A DNA stretch of 64,000 bases from JAAZGD01 sp964383845. Lineage in GTDB: Bacteria > Bacillota > Clostridia > Peptostreptococcales > Anaerovoracaceae. The notes beneath the pieces were generated by a model, which had not been told where the DNA came from, did no database searches, and was given only the letters and a program-made list of their open reading frames with translations. The stretch spans positions 1 to 64,000 of the forward strand of contig CAYLIF010000002.1 in NCBI GenBank assembly GCA_964383845.1, written 5' to 3'. Below, in pieces: positions 49,379-58,895 of the stretch (position 1 is its first letter; each line of letters starts with the position of its first letter). The position numbers and the translations under genes are program-made.

Positions 49379-49789
49379 CTAGAATAATACGCTACCCGCT
49401 AAATAGGATGCGGCTGTATCAAGGCTCATACCCTCAAAAATATAGCTATCATTTGCTTTAAAGGAAACTGTCTGTTCTTCTAAAGTAACATCTTCATAAA
49501 TCCCTGCATCCAAGGTTGTTTGGTAGGCAGTTTCACTGCTGGCCTTATCAACGTAAAAGGTTTCGCTTTGAGTGAATGCGTAAACACCTTCTTCAAAAAA
49601 ATATGTGATGGTAGATTTAAAAAACTCACTCTCGCCTCTAGCAACTATATTGCCTTCCTCGATGGTAATCTCTGTTGTGGCAGAGTCCGTGTTAGTCGAA
49701 GGAATATAAGGATCCTCTTCAGGTTTTTCACACCCTACAAAGGACAATAAAACCACTAATGACATAACTACAACGAAAACTTTCTTCAT
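49379..49789 (-). CDS. Small lipoprotein of unknown function
   Basis: A 136-residue protein with a lipoprotein signal ending VVLLSFVGC (Cys20), a short acidic linker (EKPEEDPYIPSTN), and about 100 residues that look like beta strands (ITYFFEEGVYAFTQSETFYV). No known family recognised. It is 17 bp downstream of tatD, so it may be co-transcribed. Expected on the outer face of the membrane. Confidence 0.75.
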   Translation of the reverse strand: MKKVFVVVMSLVVLLSFVGCEKPEEDPYIPSTNTDSATTEITIEEGNIVARGESEFFKSTITYFFEEGVYAFTQSETFYVDKASSETAYQTTLDAGIYEDVTLEEQTVSFKANDSYIFEGMSLDTAASYLAGSVLF

Positions 49790-49806
49790 AATCTTTACTT
49801 CCCTTT

Positions 49807-50634
49807 CTACGCTTTAATATCAAAAAACCTTATGGCATTCTCTCGTGTTTTGTTGGCTACTTCTTGAAATGTTATCCCTTTTATTTCCGCAATCTTTTTT
49901 GCTACATATTCAACATTTAAAGAAGTATTTGGTTTTCCTCTAAATGGAACCGGAGTAAGGTATGGCGAATCGGTTTCTATTAGCAAGTATTCCAGAGGAA
50001 CTTCTTCAGCTACTTCAACTAATTTTCTTGCATTACTATATGTTATTGGTCCGGCAATTGATATTGTTGCACCTAGTTTGACATACTGGATCGCCTGGTC
50101 CTTGCTACCGCTGTAACAGTGAAGAAGAACTCTTGCGTCTTCATTTCCAATAGAGCCTGGTCTTTGAGGGAACCAACTCTTTCTCTCATCTGAAAATGCG
50201 CCCTCCTCTTTTAGCATCTCCATTACTTCCCCGTGAGCATCTCTGTCATGAATAACTATTGGCATTTTTAACTGATTGGCCAATTGAATTTGTCTTGAAA
50301 ACCAATATCTTTGATCTTCTACTGGTGAAATATTGCGATAATAATCGAGACCTATTTCACCTATTGCCTTGGCTTCTGGTTTTTCAGCTAAGCCCTTTAT
50401 TAACTCCAGCTGATCTTCATCAAAGTTTTTTGCATCATGTGGATGGCATCCTACCACTGCATAACACCAGGGGAACCGCTGTGCATGTTTAACGGCTAGG
50501 GCAGATGAAGCAAGGTCAAAACCTACATCCATGACAAAAGAAACATTGGATGCTTCAATTTCCTTGAATAATTTTTCTCTTTGCCCCTCCTTATATGATT
50601 CGTTATTTAAATGTGCGTGACTATCAAAAAGCAT
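49807..50634 (-). CDS. tatD: TatD-family metal-dependent deoxyribonuclease
   Basis: The 275-residue amidohydrolase-fold nuclease has LFDSHAHLNNESY (metal-binding HxH), the catalytic Glu in KAIGEIGLDYY, PIVIHDRDAHG, LLHCYSGS and LIETDSPYLTP. It acts as a 3'-5' exonuclease in DNA repair and turnover. The metG-tatD order is very common in Firmicutes. RBS AAGGAG precedes the ATG. Confidence 0.96.
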   Translation of the reverse strand: MLFDSHAHLNNESYKEGQREKLFKEIEASNVSFVMDVGFDLASSALAVKHAQRFPWCYAVVGCHPHDAKNFDEDQLELIKGLAEKPEAKAIGEIGLDYYRNISPVEDQRYWFSRQIQLANQLKMPIVIHDRDAHGEVMEMLKEEGAFSDERKSWFPQRPGSIGNEDARVLLHCYSGSKDQAIQYVKLGATISIAGPITYSNARKLVEVAEEVPLEYLLIETDSPYLTPVPFRGKPNTSLNVEYVAKKIAEIKGITFQEVANKTRENAIRFFDIKA

Positions 50635-50680
50635 TCTTTACTCCTTATCTTTAGTGTTTTTCAAAATACAAATGTTTTGT

Positions 50681-52624
50681 CTATGTTACAGGATTACCAT
50701 CCTGTGCAATTGTCGAAACAAATTCAAAACGTTCTTTGCCATCAACAAGATTATCGGCAAACATAATCATTCCTCGCGATTCCAGGCCTCGAAGGTTCCT
50801 AGGCTTTAGGTTGGCAACTACAACAACTTTTTTGCCTACACAGTCTTCAGGTTTGTGAGAGCTGGAAACTCCTGAAATTATCTGTCTGGTTTCAGTCCCC
50901 ATTTTAACCTGGAAGACCAATAGTTTGTCAGCATTTGGATGTTTCTCTGCCTTCATAATAGTCCCTACACGAAAATCTATTTTATCAAAGGTATCGTATT
51001 CTATTTCCGCCTTCAACTCCAATGGTATATTTTCTTCTTTGCCTTCTGCCTTCATAGCTTCCAATTCCTTAAGTTCAGCTTCAACATCCATTCTCGGGAA
51101 AATAGGTTCTCCACGTTTTACAGTTTCTCCACCCATTTTATTGAAGGTAAAAACTTCTTCCCAATCAGGCTCTTCGTCTCCTAAGCCAAGCTGTTTTCTT
51201 ATTTCCATGGTAGTTGAGTGCATAAAAGGATATATCAAAACACTGACAATACGAAGTGTTTCTGCTAAATTGTGCATAACCCTGTCTAGTCTCTCTTTGT
51301 TAGCTTCTTCTCTTGCTAAAATCCATGGTGTAGTTTCATCTATATATTTGTTGGCCCTACTTACTACATGCCATATTTCTTCTAGAGCATGGTTAAATTC
51401 AAAGCCATCCATATATTTTTCTACTTTTTTACCAGCCCCTATGGAAATTGTCTCTAAGTCTATGTCAAAGCTTTCATCCTCCTGGGAAACTATTCCTTTG
51501 CTAGGAACAACACCTCCACAGTATTTACCAATCATACTGACAGTTCTGGATACCAAATTACCTAAATCATTTGCTAAATCGTAATTGATTCGTTTAATCA
51601 TTATTTCATTTGTAAAAAGCCCATCTTGACCGAAAGTGTACTCTCTTAGCAAAAAGTATTTTAAGGCATCAATGCCGTATCTTTCAATAAGTTTGACCGG
51701 ATCCACAACATTGCCCTTAGATTTACTCATTTTCCCGCCATCTAGAAGCAACCACCCATGACCTAAAACCTGTTTTGGTAAAGGCAGATCACAAGACATC
51801 AACATAGCTGGCCATATAATAGAATGAAATCTAACTATTTCTTTACCTACCAAATGAACATCTGCAGGCCAATATTTCTCAAAAAGTTGGGGATCATCGG
51901 GATATCCCAAAGCAGTAACGTAGTTTGAAAGGGCATCTAGCCACACATAAATTACGTGTTTATCATCTATAGGTACAGGTATTCCCCAATCAAAAGATGA
52001 TCGACTTATACAAAGGTCATCTAATCCTTGCTTTACAAAAGCAACCATTTCATTTCGTCTAGTATCTGGCATTAAGAATGTAGGATTAGTCTCAAATAAT
52101 TCCAGCAGTGAATCCGCATATTTACTCATTTTAAAGAAATACGCCTCTTCTTTAGCCTTTTCAACAGGTCTTCCACAGTCAGGGCAACAGCTATCATTTA
52201 GCTGATTTTCTGTCCAAAAACTTTCACATGGAGTGCAATACATTCCCTCATATTCACCCTTATATATGTCGCCTTTTTCATACATCTGCATAAACATGGC
52301 TTGAACTCTTTTTATATGTCTAGGCTCTGTGGTTCTTATAAAGTCATCATAGGAGATTTCCATTACCTTCCAAAGCTCTTTGATATTTAAGACGATTTTA
52401 TCTACATATTCTTGAGGCGTCATGCCTGCTTTGTCTGCAATTGTTTGGATCTTTTGTCCATGTTCGTCGGTTCCAGTAAGAAAATGAACATCATAGCCTG
52501 CTAATCGTTTGAATCTGGCCATTGCATCTGCCATTACGGTGCAGTATGTATGCCCGATGTGTAGGTTATCACTTGGGTAGTAAATTGGTGTGCTTATATA
52601 ATATGTTCCTTTAGACTTTGTCAT
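50681..52624 (-). CDS. metG: Methionyl-tRNA synthetase
   Basis: The 647-residue class I synthetase has STPIYYPSDNLHIGHTYC with HIGH, KMSKSKGNVVDP, a knuckle with four zinc cysteines (CTPC...CCPDC, about 127-147) and the C-terminal tRNA-binding EMAP-like domain (FDKIDFRVGTIMKAEKHPNADKLLVFQV). It charges tRNA-Met. RBS AGAGAGG precedes the ATG. No T-box leader is present in the short upstream gap. Confidence 0.98.
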   Translation of the reverse strand: MTKSKGTYYISTPIYYPSDNLHIGHTYCTVMADAMARFKRLAGYDVHFLTGTDEHGQKIQTIADKAGMTPQEYVDKIVLNIKELWKVMEISYDDFIRTTEPRHIKRVQAMFMQMYEKGDIYKGEYEGMYCTPCESFWTENQLNDSCCPDCGRPVEKAKEEAYFFKMSKYADSLLELFETNPTFLMPDTRRNEMVAFVKQGLDDLCISRSSFDWGIPVPIDDKHVIYVWLDALSNYVTALGYPDDPQLFEKYWPADVHLVGKEIVRFHSIIWPAMLMSCDLPLPKQVLGHGWLLLDGGKMSKSKGNVVDPVKLIERYGIDALKYFLLREYTFGQDGLFTNEIMIKRINYDLANDLGNLVSRTVSMIGKYCGGVVPSKGIVSQEDESFDIDLETISIGAGKKVEKYMDGFEFNHALEEIWHVVSRANKYIDETTPWILAREEANKERLDRVMHNLAETLRIVSVLIYPFMHSTTMEIRKQLGLGDEEPDWEEVFTFNKMGGETVKRGEPIFPRMDVEAELKELEAMKAEGKEENIPLELKAEIEYDTFDKIDFRVGTIMKAEKHPNADKLLVFQVKMGTETRQIISGVSSSHKPEDCVGKKVVVVANLKPRNLRGLESRGMIMFADNLVDGKERFEFVSTIAQDGNPVT

Positions 52625-52751
52625 ATTAAACCTCTCTTTCTTCTTTATCGCATCCTGAAGTATATCATGAAAATCTTAATCTTGGCAACAACTTCGAACA
52701 GAGGATTAAAGAGCTTTTATGATGTAGAACATTCCTTTAGCAACTTATTTA

Positions 52752-52760
52752 TGCTATAAT
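52752..52760 (+). promoter_or_regulatory. Extended -10 promoter immediately before the exporter genes
   Basis: TGCTATAAT at 52752-52760, seven bases before the ATG at 52768. A weak TTCCTT is placed 17 bp upstream as -35. The predicted transcript begins at or next to the start codon. Confidence 0.65.
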
Positions 52761-52767
52761 ATTGCTT

Positions 52768-54525
52768 ATGAAAATTGTTAGTAAAATATACCTTCCTTAT
52801 TTACCCTTGATAATTCTAACGGGCTTCCTTATTTTGGGCCAAGCAATCCTTCAATTGGAATTGCCAAAATATATGGCCCGAATTATTGATGATGGTATTT
52901 TAAAAGGAAACATACCTTATATCTATGAAACCGGGAAATTTATGCTCCTGCTTTCTTTATTGTTGGCTATGTTGGCAGTAGCTGTTAGCTTTTTGGCGGC
53001 AAGAATTTCCTCTAGGTCTGCTGCTGCATTAAGATCAAGAATCTTTGATAAAGTTACAAGCTTTGGAAGCTCAGAGATGGAAGAGTTTGGTGCATCCTCT
53101 CTGATAATAAGAGGGACCAATGATGTGCTCCAAGTCCAATCAGCTTCTCTTATGCTACTAAGAATGGGCTTCTTTGCTCCAGCAATGGGAATTGGTGCAT
53201 TGGTTATGGCGGTAAGAACTAGCCCTGATTTAACTTGGACTATTGTTGTTTCCCTTGTAGCTTTACTCATTCTAGTTCTAGGAGCCGTATATCTAACAAT
53301 ACCAAGATTCAAGATACTGCAAAAGCTTATGGACAGACTTAACCTGATTATGAATGAACGATTATCAGGGATCCTAGTAATCAGAGCCTTTCAGCGGGAG
53401 ACCTCAGAAGAAGAGCGCTTTGACGAAGCTAACAACAATTTAAGAAAAACAAATTTATTTGTTAGCCGGGTAATGTCATTAATGATGCCTGGAATGACTC
53501 TGGTAATGTCTTATGGGTCCCTTCTGGTAGTCTGGGCAGGAGCTGCCTTGATTGCAAAGAATCAATTAGCAGTAGGGGACATGATGGCCTTTATCCAATA
53601 CGCGATGCACGTGGTCATGTCTTTCCTTTTTCTTACAATGTTTTTCATTATCATTCCTCGAGCAATGGTATCAGTACAAAGAATTGCTGAGCTATTAACA
53701 AGAGAGCCTTTGATTAAAGATGTATGCGGTACTGAACTAGAATCCCTTCCAATAAATACTCCAGGAACCGTAGTCTTTGATAATGTCTCATTTAGATATC
53801 CTGATGCAGAGGAAGATGTTCTTTGTGATATCTCTTTTACTGCAAGGCCTGGAACTACCACTGCCATCGTTGGCGGTACGGGTTCTGGGAAATCCACCTT
53901 AGTAAATCTTATACCCCGTTTCTATAATGTTACTAGAGGTAATATCTATATTGACGGTGTAGATACCTGTAATGTTCCATTAGATAATCTTCGGAACCTT
54001 ATTGGATATATTCCTCAAAAAGGAATCCTTTTCTCGGGAACCATTGAATCTAATATAAAATATGCAAAGCCTGATGCCAGAGAAGATGAAATCGAAAGAG
54101 CAGCGAAAATCAGCCAGTCCTTTGGCTTTATCAAAGACAAAGCAGAAGGATTCGAAACTTCCATTGCCCAAGGGGGAACTAATGTATCTGGTGGACAACG
54201 CCAAAGAATATCCATTGCAAGAGCCCTAATTAAAAATTCTCCCATTTATATTTTCGACGATAGCTTCTCGGCTCTTGATTTTCAAACAGAGGCGGCTTTG
54301 AGACATGCTCTAAAAAAGGAATCTGCCAACTCAACTATTTTAGTAGTTGCACAGAGAATTAGTACCATTAAAGAGGCGGAGAATATTATTGTTATGGATC
54401 AAGGACGTTTAGTGGGGCAAGGAACACACAAGGAGTTGCTTGAAAGCTGCTCAGTTTATAGAGAATTGGCCGCATCACAACTTGCAATAGACAGCGAAAG
54501 GGGTGATTTAAATGGCAAATCCTAA
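52768..54525 (+). CDS. ABC exporter subunit with degenerate ATP site
   Basis: The 585-residue half-transporter has six N-terminal membrane helices and an ATP-binding domain: Walker A GGTGSGKST, signature VSGGQRQRISIARAL. Walker B reads IYIFDDSFSALD (Asp where the catalytic Glu is expected) and the switch loop reads VVAQRISTI (Gln for His). These changes are the hallmark of the non-hydrolysing half of heterodimeric exporters such as TM287/288. No ribosome site precedes the ATG, which lies seven bases past TATAAT. It overlaps the next gene by 14 bases. Substrate unknown; drugs or peptides are typical. Confidence 0.92.
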   Translation: MKIVSKIYLPYLPLIILTGFLILGQAILQLELPKYMARIIDDGILKGNIPYIYETGKFMLLLSLLLAMLAVAVSFLAARISSRSAAALRSRIFDKVTSFGSSEMEEFGASSLIIRGTNDVLQVQSASLMLLRMGFFAPAMGIGALVMAVRTSPDLTWTIVVSLVALLILVLGAVYLTIPRFKILQKLMDRLNLIMNERLSGILVIRAFQRETSEEERFDEANNNLRKTNLFVSRVMSLMMPGMTLVMSYGSLLVVWAGAALIAKNQLAVGDMMAFIQYAMHVVMSFLFLTMFFIIIPRAMVSVQRIAELLTREPLIKDVCGTELESLPINTPGTVVFDNVSFRYPDAEEDVLCDISFTARPGTTTAIVGGTGSGKSTLVNLIPRFYNVTRGNIYIDGVDTCNVPLDNLRNLIGYIPQKGILFSGTIESNIKYAKPDAREDEIERAAKISQSFGFIKDKAEGFETSIAQGGTNVSGGQRQRISIARALIKNSPIYIFDDSFSALDFQTEAALRHALKKESANSTILVVAQRISTIKEAENIIVMDQGRLVGQGTHKELLESCSVYRELAASQLAIDSERGDLNGKS

Positions 54526-56353
54526 AATTAAAAATCCAAAGGGTCCTCGGGGACCTATGTCAGGAATGATGCCTGGAGAGAAACCTAAAAATTTTAAGAG
54601 AACCATGAAAACCCTTGGTGGCTATCTTAAACCCTTTAGGCTTCGATTGATTATAGCGGCAATCGCTGCTACTCTCTCGGTTATTTTTTCTGTTGTGGCT
54701 CCAATGATACTAGGAAGAGCTACTGATGTAATTGCAGATTCTGTAATTACTTCCTCGCCTTTAAATTTCACACAACTAGGATATATACTTATTCTACTTA
54801 TAGCTCTTTACGGTGTTTCTACCATATTCTCAGCAGTAATGGGTTTTCTTATGGCAGGGGTTTCGCAAAAGATAAGCTACCATCTGCGAAAAGAGCTATC
54901 AGAAAAAATCAATACATTGCCCCTAAAATACTTTGACACAAAAACCCAAGGAGAGATTCTATCTCGTGTTACCAATGATGTTGATACAATAAATACAACC
55001 CTTAACCAATCCTTGGCTCAAATACTAACTTCAGCAGTTACCATAGTCGGAATTTTATCTCTAATGATCTATATAAATCCATTTATGACTTTGGTAGCTC
55101 TTGTGACACTACCCCTATCTTTTCTTGTTATAAAGCAGGTAGTCAAAAGATCTCAGGGCCATTTCAAAGACAACCAAAGATTTTTAGGGGAAGTAAATGG
55201 ACATATCGAGGAAATGTTTTCTGGTCATGTAATTGTAAAGGCATTTAACGGCGAAGCTCAATCTAAAGAAACTTTTGAATCTTGGAATCAACAATTAGCC
55301 AAAGCAGGCGAGAGATCACAATTTATTTCCGGAACCATGATGCCTCTTACAAACTTAATAGGTAATATCGGCTTTGTTTTGATTTGTGTGGTTGGAGGAT
55401 ACTTGGCCTTACAAGGCAGAGTCTCAATAGGAAATATTCAGGCGTTTGTGCATTATATTCGTACTTTCAATCAACCAATTTCTCAGCTTGCAAATGTAGT
55501 CAATGTTCTTCAATCAACAGCTGCTGCTGCCGAAAGAGTATTTGAGTTACTAGCTGAAGAAGACGAGGTCCCAGATAAAGACTTGCTTCCTTTCCCATGC
55601 CTAGATAATATCCAGGGAGAAATAACCTTTGAACATGTTGAATTTGGTTATAACCAAGAAGAGAGTTCAGAGGGTAAATTGCTTATTAACGATTTCAATT
55701 TCGTTGCAAAGCCGGGTCAAAGAATAGCAATTGTTGGCCCCACAGGAGCGGGTAAAACTACAATAGTAAAATTACTTCTTCGATTTTATGAGCTAAATGG
55801 CGGAAGGATACTCTTAGACGGGGTGGACATTAAGAGATACAGTAGGCAAGATCTTAGAAGTGTTTTTGGAATGGTGCTTCAAGACAATTGGTTGTTCTCG
55901 GGAACCGTTTCCGATAACATCCGATATGGATGTTTAGATGCCAGTGAAGAAGATATAGAAAAGGCTGCAGAAGCAGCACATATTGACCATTATATTAAAA
56001 CCCAACCTAAGGGATACGATATGGTTATACAAGAAGGTGCTAGCAACCTTTCTCAAGGACAAAAGCAACTCCTAACAATGGCTAGGGCATTCTTGTCAGA
56101 CTCTCCAGTTCTAATACTTGACGAGGCCACAAGTTCTGTGGATACCAGAACTGAAGTTCAAATTCAAACTGCTATGAATGATTTAATGAAAGATAGAACA
56201 AGCTTTGTTATTGCCCATCGCCTATCAACTATTCGAGATGCAGATGTGATCTTGGTTATGAAAGATGGAGATATTATTGAGCAAGGAACCCATGAAAATC
56301 TGCTAGAACAAAAGGGCTTTTATAAAACACTTTATGAAAGCCAATACCAATAA
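54512..56353 (+). CDS. ABC exporter subunit with canonical ATP site
   Basis: The 613-residue half-transporter starts with a Pro/Lys-rich cytosolic stretch (MANPKIKNPKGPRGP), then six membrane helices and an ATP-binding domain: Walker A GPTGAGKTT, Walker B LILDEATSSVD with catalytic Glu, and switch VIAHRLSTI. The signature reads NLSQGQKQLLTMARAFL (SQGQ for SGGQ), as often seen in the active half of heterodimers. RBS AAAGGGG lies inside the end of the first gene. The two proteins should form one exporter. Confidence 0.94.
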   Translation: MANPKIKNPKGPRGPMSGMMPGEKPKNFKRTMKTLGGYLKPFRLRLIIAAIAATLSVIFSVVAPMILGRATDVIADSVITSSPLNFTQLGYILILLIALYGVSTIFSAVMGFLMAGVSQKISYHLRKELSEKINTLPLKYFDTKTQGEILSRVTNDVDTINTTLNQSLAQILTSAVTIVGILSLMIYINPFMTLVALVTLPLSFLVIKQVVKRSQGHFKDNQRFLGEVNGHIEEMFSGHVIVKAFNGEAQSKETFESWNQQLAKAGERSQFISGTMMPLTNLIGNIGFVLICVVGGYLALQGRVSIGNIQAFVHYIRTFNQPISQLANVVNVLQSTAAAAERVFELLAEEDEVPDKDLLPFPCLDNIQGEITFEHVEFGYNQEESSEGKLLINDFNFVAKPGQRIAIVGPTGAGKTTIVKLLLRFYELNGGRILLDGVDIKRYSRQDLRSVFGMVLQDNWLFSGTVSDNIRYGCLDASEEDIEKAAEAAHIDHYIKTQPKGYDMVIQEGASNLSQGQKQLLTMARAFLSDSPVLILDEATSSVDTRTEVQIQTAMNDLMKDRTSFVIAHRLSTIRDADVILVMKDGDIIEQGTHENLLEQKGFYKTLYESQYQ

Positions 56354-56362
56354 AGATCGAAT

Positions 56363-57496
56363 TTATAAATCTTCCTTTCGAAAGCTTTTGTAATCTTTTC
56401 CTTCATGCTCATCTCCAACATTCCTTCCGGAGATGGCATATTTTTTTAACAGTTTTTCTAGTCTTTGATTGCTTGTTTTTTCCTGCTCTCTAAGGATTTT
56501 TTCATAAGGTGTTAGCTCATCAACAGCTTTCATATGCTTTCTTATAGGACGAGGGAGGGTAAACAAAAACAGTGCTGGAGTCACTATTAAAATATCAAAT
56601 ATTACCCACAGCAACACCCATTTCCACAAATCTTCTTTTTCAAAAATTTGCATACCACCATAAATAACAGCTAAAAGGCCTAAAATAAAAATCAACATAG
56701 GCAAATACATACGCTCTATCCGATTAATTGCTTTTCTTAAAGGTGGGTCATACCACAAATCTCGTTGGCTTTTAAATATGTATCTAGAACCTCGAAAGTT
56801 GGTATAGGCTATAATGAAAGCTGCTTTTATATCTGCTATTGTGATGCCTTTAGCCCTAGGGATATCTTCCTTAGATGATTCATTGACATAGGCAACCAAA
56901 CTCTTTATGGCCGTCCCCTCTCCCATAACCCCTAAATTAGGGATGTCCCTTGGGTTTATTTCTGCTATTAATTGCTCTCCTTGGTTAACTCTTATAGTTT
57001 CTCCACCTATTAAAAGCAATAAATAACCTTCTGCACAATAAAGTCCTAGGGTAAGTCCATCATAATGTGAGGCTATAAAATCTTTGCCTATAGATAGTTT
57101 GCATCGTTGTTTTTTCAGGTGAACAGTTTCCAACATTCCAAAGTTACCCTTAGCAACCATCAAGTTATAATCTTTTATTTTTCCAAAGCTTTTCGTAGTT
57201 TCCTTTCCATCAAATTGATCCTGTTCCCACTTGGTTAGTCGAGAAACTCTTGTCCCCTCAAAGGATAGAATTACTTCTCCCTCTAGCACCAAAAGAGTTC
57301 TTTCATAGTCTGGCAAGATTGTAAAGTTGGCCTCTTCTTTTTCTATAGTGGATTTGCTTAGTCTAAAGATGAAATTTTGCTCATCATAAGAAGCTTCTTC
57401 AGGAAAAATAAAAAGCTCTTGGGTATTTCCCCCAGCCCATGTTTTTTCTCCATATTCACAGGGTCTATATACTTTTTGAGAGATAATCTGTTTCAT
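56363..57496 (-). CDS. HutD-like cupin protein with C-terminal membrane segments
   Basis: The first 190 residues of this 377-residue protein resemble HutD: TWAGGNTQELFIFPEEASYDEQNFIFRLSKSTI and LPDYERTLLVLEGEVILSFEG, a double-cupin fold. The middle half adds a region not found in HutD, with two membrane helices (about 293-310 and 315-335, LPMLIFILGLLAVIYGG and WVLLWVIFDILIV) and a charged cytosolic tail. HutD is tied to histidine use, but no hut genes are present. The ATG overlaps the stop of the GltS-like gene, so a role with that carrier is likely by context. Confidence 0.65.
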   Translation of the reverse strand: MKQIISQKVYRPCEYGEKTWAGGNTQELFIFPEEASYDEQNFIFRLSKSTIEKEEANFTILPDYERTLLVLEGEVILSFEGTRVSRLTKWEQDQFDGKETTKSFGKIKDYNLMVAKGNFGMLETVHLKKQRCKLSIGKDFIASHYDGLTLGLYCAEGYLLLLIGGETIRVNQGEQLIAEINPRDIPNLGVMGEGTAIKSLVAYVNESSKEDIPRAKGITIADIKAAFIIAYTNFRGSRYIFKSQRDLWYDPPLRKAINRIERMYLPMLIFILGLLAVIYGGMQIFEKEDLWKWVLLWVIFDILIVTPALFLFTLPRPIRKHMKAVDELTPYEKILREQEKTSNQRLEKLLKKYAISGRNVGDEHEGKDYKSFRKEDL

Positions 57497-58875
57497 TGTT
57501 TATCTTTGTCCCCTAGCTTTAGAGTTAAAAATAAAAGTCCAAAAAAGTAAAGTAAAAGCAGTATAAACACGGAAAAAAGTAGAAATGTTGATTTAGGTGC
57601 CATGCCGATTAAAATTAACATTGGCAAGGCAAATACTATTGCCGAACAACTGCCCGTAACCAGATTGTTTGCCGCAGGAGTTTTCAATTCAGGGTCAATT
57701 TCACGTAGAAGTAAAATTCCAGAACTTACCGTTCCTGTCATCATACCAAACATTGAAAGAAAGCCTTCATAGTAATAGCCAGGGTATAAAATTTGAGTGA
57801 GTTTTTTCATGTAGAAAAAAGTGCCTATGCCTCCAAACATACCCATTAGTATAAAGGCTACCCAGTTACCAGTAAGGTCTCCTATTTCAATAGATGCTAT
57901 TCCTGCTACTATCATAACGTCAAATGCCAAACCTGAGATACGGCTTAAAAGATAATTGTTTTGGTACTGCCGAGTCATAATTGATTTATTTTTTAGATTA
58001 CGAAGTATTAACCGTAACAGCATAGCCAAGAGAGATCCCACAATAAAGTTGAAGCCCCATAACAAGCTATTAACAGTATTTCCTAAGGCTGGTGAAACTT
58101 CATTAATTGCAGAGGTCATCCCCCAAGTGGCTAGGTATGTTCCTAAGTATACAAGGAGCACTAGGGCTACTTGAACAGAAAGTCGATCTACAGATTCTGA
58201 AACAGGTATTTCATCTTTGTGTTGAAACATATCCGTGGTAACAGATCCTGAAACTTCTTCAGGGCCATTTCCGCAAATGATTTTTTTTCTTTTTAAGACA
58301 TTCAAATAGATAACCCCAGCTATGCAAGCCCAGAGGAAACCTAAAGCTGCAATTGCTAAAGCGAAAGATCTCCCTCCTGTCATCCCTAAATTCTCATATA
58401 TAGTTCCCACATTATTTGCCTGACCTGGTCCCTGCCCAAATCCCATAGGCAAAAGTATCCCTGCAGCTTTAAAGAAGTTAGGTGAAAAGGTGTATCCTAT
58501 AGCAATAGTTATTGTAAGCCCTATGATGCCTTGAATAAGATAGGTGCTCACAATTAAGGATCCGCTTCTTATCCCTATCCAACGACCTTTTTCTTGAATC
58601 GCAGTAAATTCAGGAACTCTTAATGTCATTGCAATGAAACCTAAGGCTATTCCATGATAGGTTATCATCTCAAGCAACTCCAGCTCCATATTTAATACAC
58701 CCATGGATCGTAGCAACAAAAGAAGGAACCCACCAATTACTGCTATAGGCATTAATGAATCCCTGATGAATTTAAAGTTACGTCTAAGTGCATTGGCCGC
58801 TAAAATTGTTGCCGCGATAATTCCAAATTGAACTACTACATCCCATAAGGCTACATTTGCAGCTGAAAAGTCCAT
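57493..58875 (-). CDS. GltS-like sodium:glutamate-type symporter
   Basis: The 460-residue membrane protein has about twelve helices. The motif LLPMGFGQGPGQANNVGTIYE (split here around residues 146-166) matches the first pore loop of the Na+:glutamate symporter GltS, and GMMTGTVSSGILLLREIDPELKTPAANN is the inverted-repeat partner in the second half. GltS imports glutamate with Na+; exact substrate here is uncertain since the family is broader. RBS AAGGGGG precedes the ATG. Confidence 0.85.
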   Translation of the reverse strand: MDFSAANVALWDVVVQFGIIAATILAANALRRNFKFIRDSLMPIAVIGGFLLLLLRSMGVLNMELELLEMITYHGIALGFIAMTLRVPEFTAIQEKGRWIGIRSGSLIVSTYLIQGIIGLTITIAIGYTFSPNFFKAAGILLPMGFGQGPGQANNVGTIYENLGMTGGRSFALAIAALGFLWACIAGVIYLNVLKRKKIICGNGPEEVSGSVTTDMFQHKDEIPVSESVDRLSVQVALVLLVYLGTYLATWGMTSAINEVSPALGNTVNSLLWGFNFIVGSLLAMLLRLILRNLKNKSIMTRQYQNNYLLSRISGLAFDVMIVAGIASIEIGDLTGNWVAFILMGMFGGIGTFFYMKKLTQILYPGYYYEGFLSMFGMMTGTVSSGILLLREIDPELKTPAANNLVTGSCSAIVFALPMLILIGMAPKSTFLLFSVFILLLLYFFGLLFLTLKLGDKDKQ

Positions 58876-58895
58876 ACACCAGCCCCCTTCCAGAA

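Noticed and set aside
52625..52760. T-box leader for metG
   Set aside because: The gap is too short and lacks the conserved T-box sequence; it holds the exporter promoter instead.
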